Source: Phormidium tenue FACHB-1050 (GTDB lineage Bacteria > Cyanobacteriota > Cyanobacteriia > Pseudanabaenales > Pseudanabaenaceae). From it: 51,105 nt of DNA. This document shows, piece by piece, positions 50,372 through 51,105 of this stretch. Every line of letters begins with the position of its first letter. Within the stretch, counting starts at the first letter, position 1. Under the pieces are notes generated by a model. It worked only from the letters and a program-made list of their open reading frames with translations. It did not search any database and was not told the DNA's origin. The translations under genes were made by a program, and so were the position numbers. The stretch is from positions 1 to 51,105 of the forward strand of contig NZ_JACJQY010000042.1 in NCBI RefSeq assembly GCF_014696925.1. Direction: 5' to 3'.

Positions 50372-51021
50372 ATATGGGAATAAACATCGCGACACCAGTG
50401 CTATACACGCTTGCGGGAATTTTTGGACTACTAGCGATCGCCACAATGATTACTTTCGGTTTAGCATTGAGTCATTGGGATACAGACTATAGCGAACTGA
50501 AAGCCCGCATCAAATCATGGTGGGTGATGGTCACAATTTTCAGCCTTGCTATCTTGTTGAAGCACCCTGTTCCCATTGTCTTTTTCATGGTTCTCAGCTT
50601 TATTGCCCTTCGTGAATATCTTTCTCTAATCCCTACCCGCTTTAGCGATCGCCGCGTTTTACTCTGGGCTTATCTTGCCATAGTCCTCCAATATTTCTGG
50701 ATTTATATCGGTTGGTATGGAATGTTTTTGATCTTCATTCCCCTCTATATGTTTCTACTCCTGCCGATGCGAATGTTGCTTAATGGCGAAACTGAGGGCT
50801 TTTTAAATGCGATCGGCACGCTCCACTGGGGACTGATGCTGAATGTCTACACAATTAGCCATCTCTCATATCTAATCATGCTGCCACTTAGTGGGAATCC
50901 AATCGCAGGCGGTACAGGTTTATTAGTCTATCTATTACTACTGACTGAAATCAATGACATTTCTCAATACATCTTTGGAAAGCTGTTCGGTCGTCACAAA
51001 ATTAGTAATTGCTCAACGTAG
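50362..51021 (+). pseudogene. CdsA-like phosphatidate cytidylyltransferase, truncated by an insertion
   Basis: 219 residues, membrane protein with about seven helices. It contains the CdsA-type segment LTEINDISQYIFGKLFGRHK, which in the family is followed by the P-S-x-SPxKT-EG catalytic signature. Here the family sequence stops after GRHKI (about base 51003), and an unrelated five-residue tail leads to a stop at 51019-51021. The signature and the rest of the enzyme are missing. The gene pairs with the CDP-alcohol transferase as ynbB pairs with ynbA. It is probably inactivated by the element starting near 51005. Confidence 0.8.
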
Positions 51022-51105
51022 GAAAATTGACAAAAAGGCAAAAGCTGATAAATTAAAGAAATGAAGGAACTACCCAACCTAAAAGACCTAACAGACGAGG
51101 CAAAA
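51005..51105 (+). mobile_element. Left end of an insertion sequence (IS66-like, partial)
   Basis: The sequence from GTAATTGCTCAACGTAGG interrupts the CdsA-like gene. GTAA is the usual terminus of IS66-family elements. A new ORF (51061 onward) follows after about 55 bases. The right end and target duplication are outside the window. Confidence 0.5.
51061..51105 (+). CDS. Transposase N-terminus (partial)
   Basis: Only MKELPNLKDLTDEAK is present, open to the window's edge. This start resembles IS66-family TnpC proteins of cyanobacteria, which begin with a short ELPNL...L segment. Identification rests on 15 residues plus the context of an interrupted gene and is tentative. Confidence 0.45.
   Translation, partial: MKELPNLKDLTDEAK

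Overview
The window is chromosomal DNA of a cyanobacterium, probably a filamentous Pseudanabaena-like one. Evidence: the 3' end of psbA (photosystem II D1), a CpcT-type phycobiliprotein lyase, NarM, several cyanobacterial DUF families (DUF928, DUF2605, DUF2973, DUF3134, DUF3493, DUF3727) and frequent HIP1 octamers (GCGATCGC). The genus is an inference from general resemblance, not from a search.

Layout. 1-6.2 kb: psbA end, guanine deaminase, asnS (minus), a small unknown gene, 6-phosphogluconolactonase, a DUF3493 membrane protein and a double-ComFB protein. 6.2-13.9 kb: a repeat-rich stretch with a DUF928 protein, a polyamine-type binding lipoprotein, a tail-anchored coiled-coil protein, a GST, an unknown basic-tailed protein, DUF309 and an acyltransferase. 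14-22 kb: ftsH, a coiled-coil protein, hemL, an OmpR-type regulator, narM and a MutS2 without its Smr domain. 22-29 kb: a toxin-antitoxin pair, a hydrolase, tRNA-Leu(GAG), a 59-residue Cys protein, mazG, DUF2605/DUF2973, DUF1636, a PatA-like regulator and a nucleotide cyclase. 29-41.7 kb: argF, a UPF0182 giant membrane protein, yqeG, the ruvX-DUF3727-mltG cluster, eda, bcp, folP, a phosphotransacetylase-like protein, small DUF genes, ebfC and cpcT. 41.8-46.1 kb: a HIP1-free defence island. 46-51.1 kb: Uma2, lpdA, a 164-bp MITE-like element, an unknown gene, and a CDP-alcohol phosphotransferase/CdsA-like pair whose second gene appears to be cut by an insertion sequence at the window edge.

Most genes are housekeeping. 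Two things stand out. First, about forty near-perfect palindromes sit between genes. Most share a GCGC-triloop-GCGC core, but their arms differ from locus to locus and often run into the neighbouring gene, covering stop codons and, in one case, the 3' acceptor strand of tRNA-Leu. Second, the island at 41.87-46.07 kb encodes a Septu-like AAA ATPase plus HNH nuclease. In front of it is a DNA methyltransferase with an unusual catalytic motif and a HEPN-like tail, lying between two diverged copies of the ATPase gene's first 43 codons.

Functional groupings: ruvX, DUF3727 and mltG overlap or nearly abut in an order also found in Firmicutes. DUF2605 and DUF2973 are neighbours, as in other cyanobacteria. 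The ATPase and HNH genes overlap by ATGA, as do antitoxin and toxin. No function can be given for the small gene at 3568, the gene at 11243, the gene at 22539 or the gene at 48501 beyond what is described in each entry.
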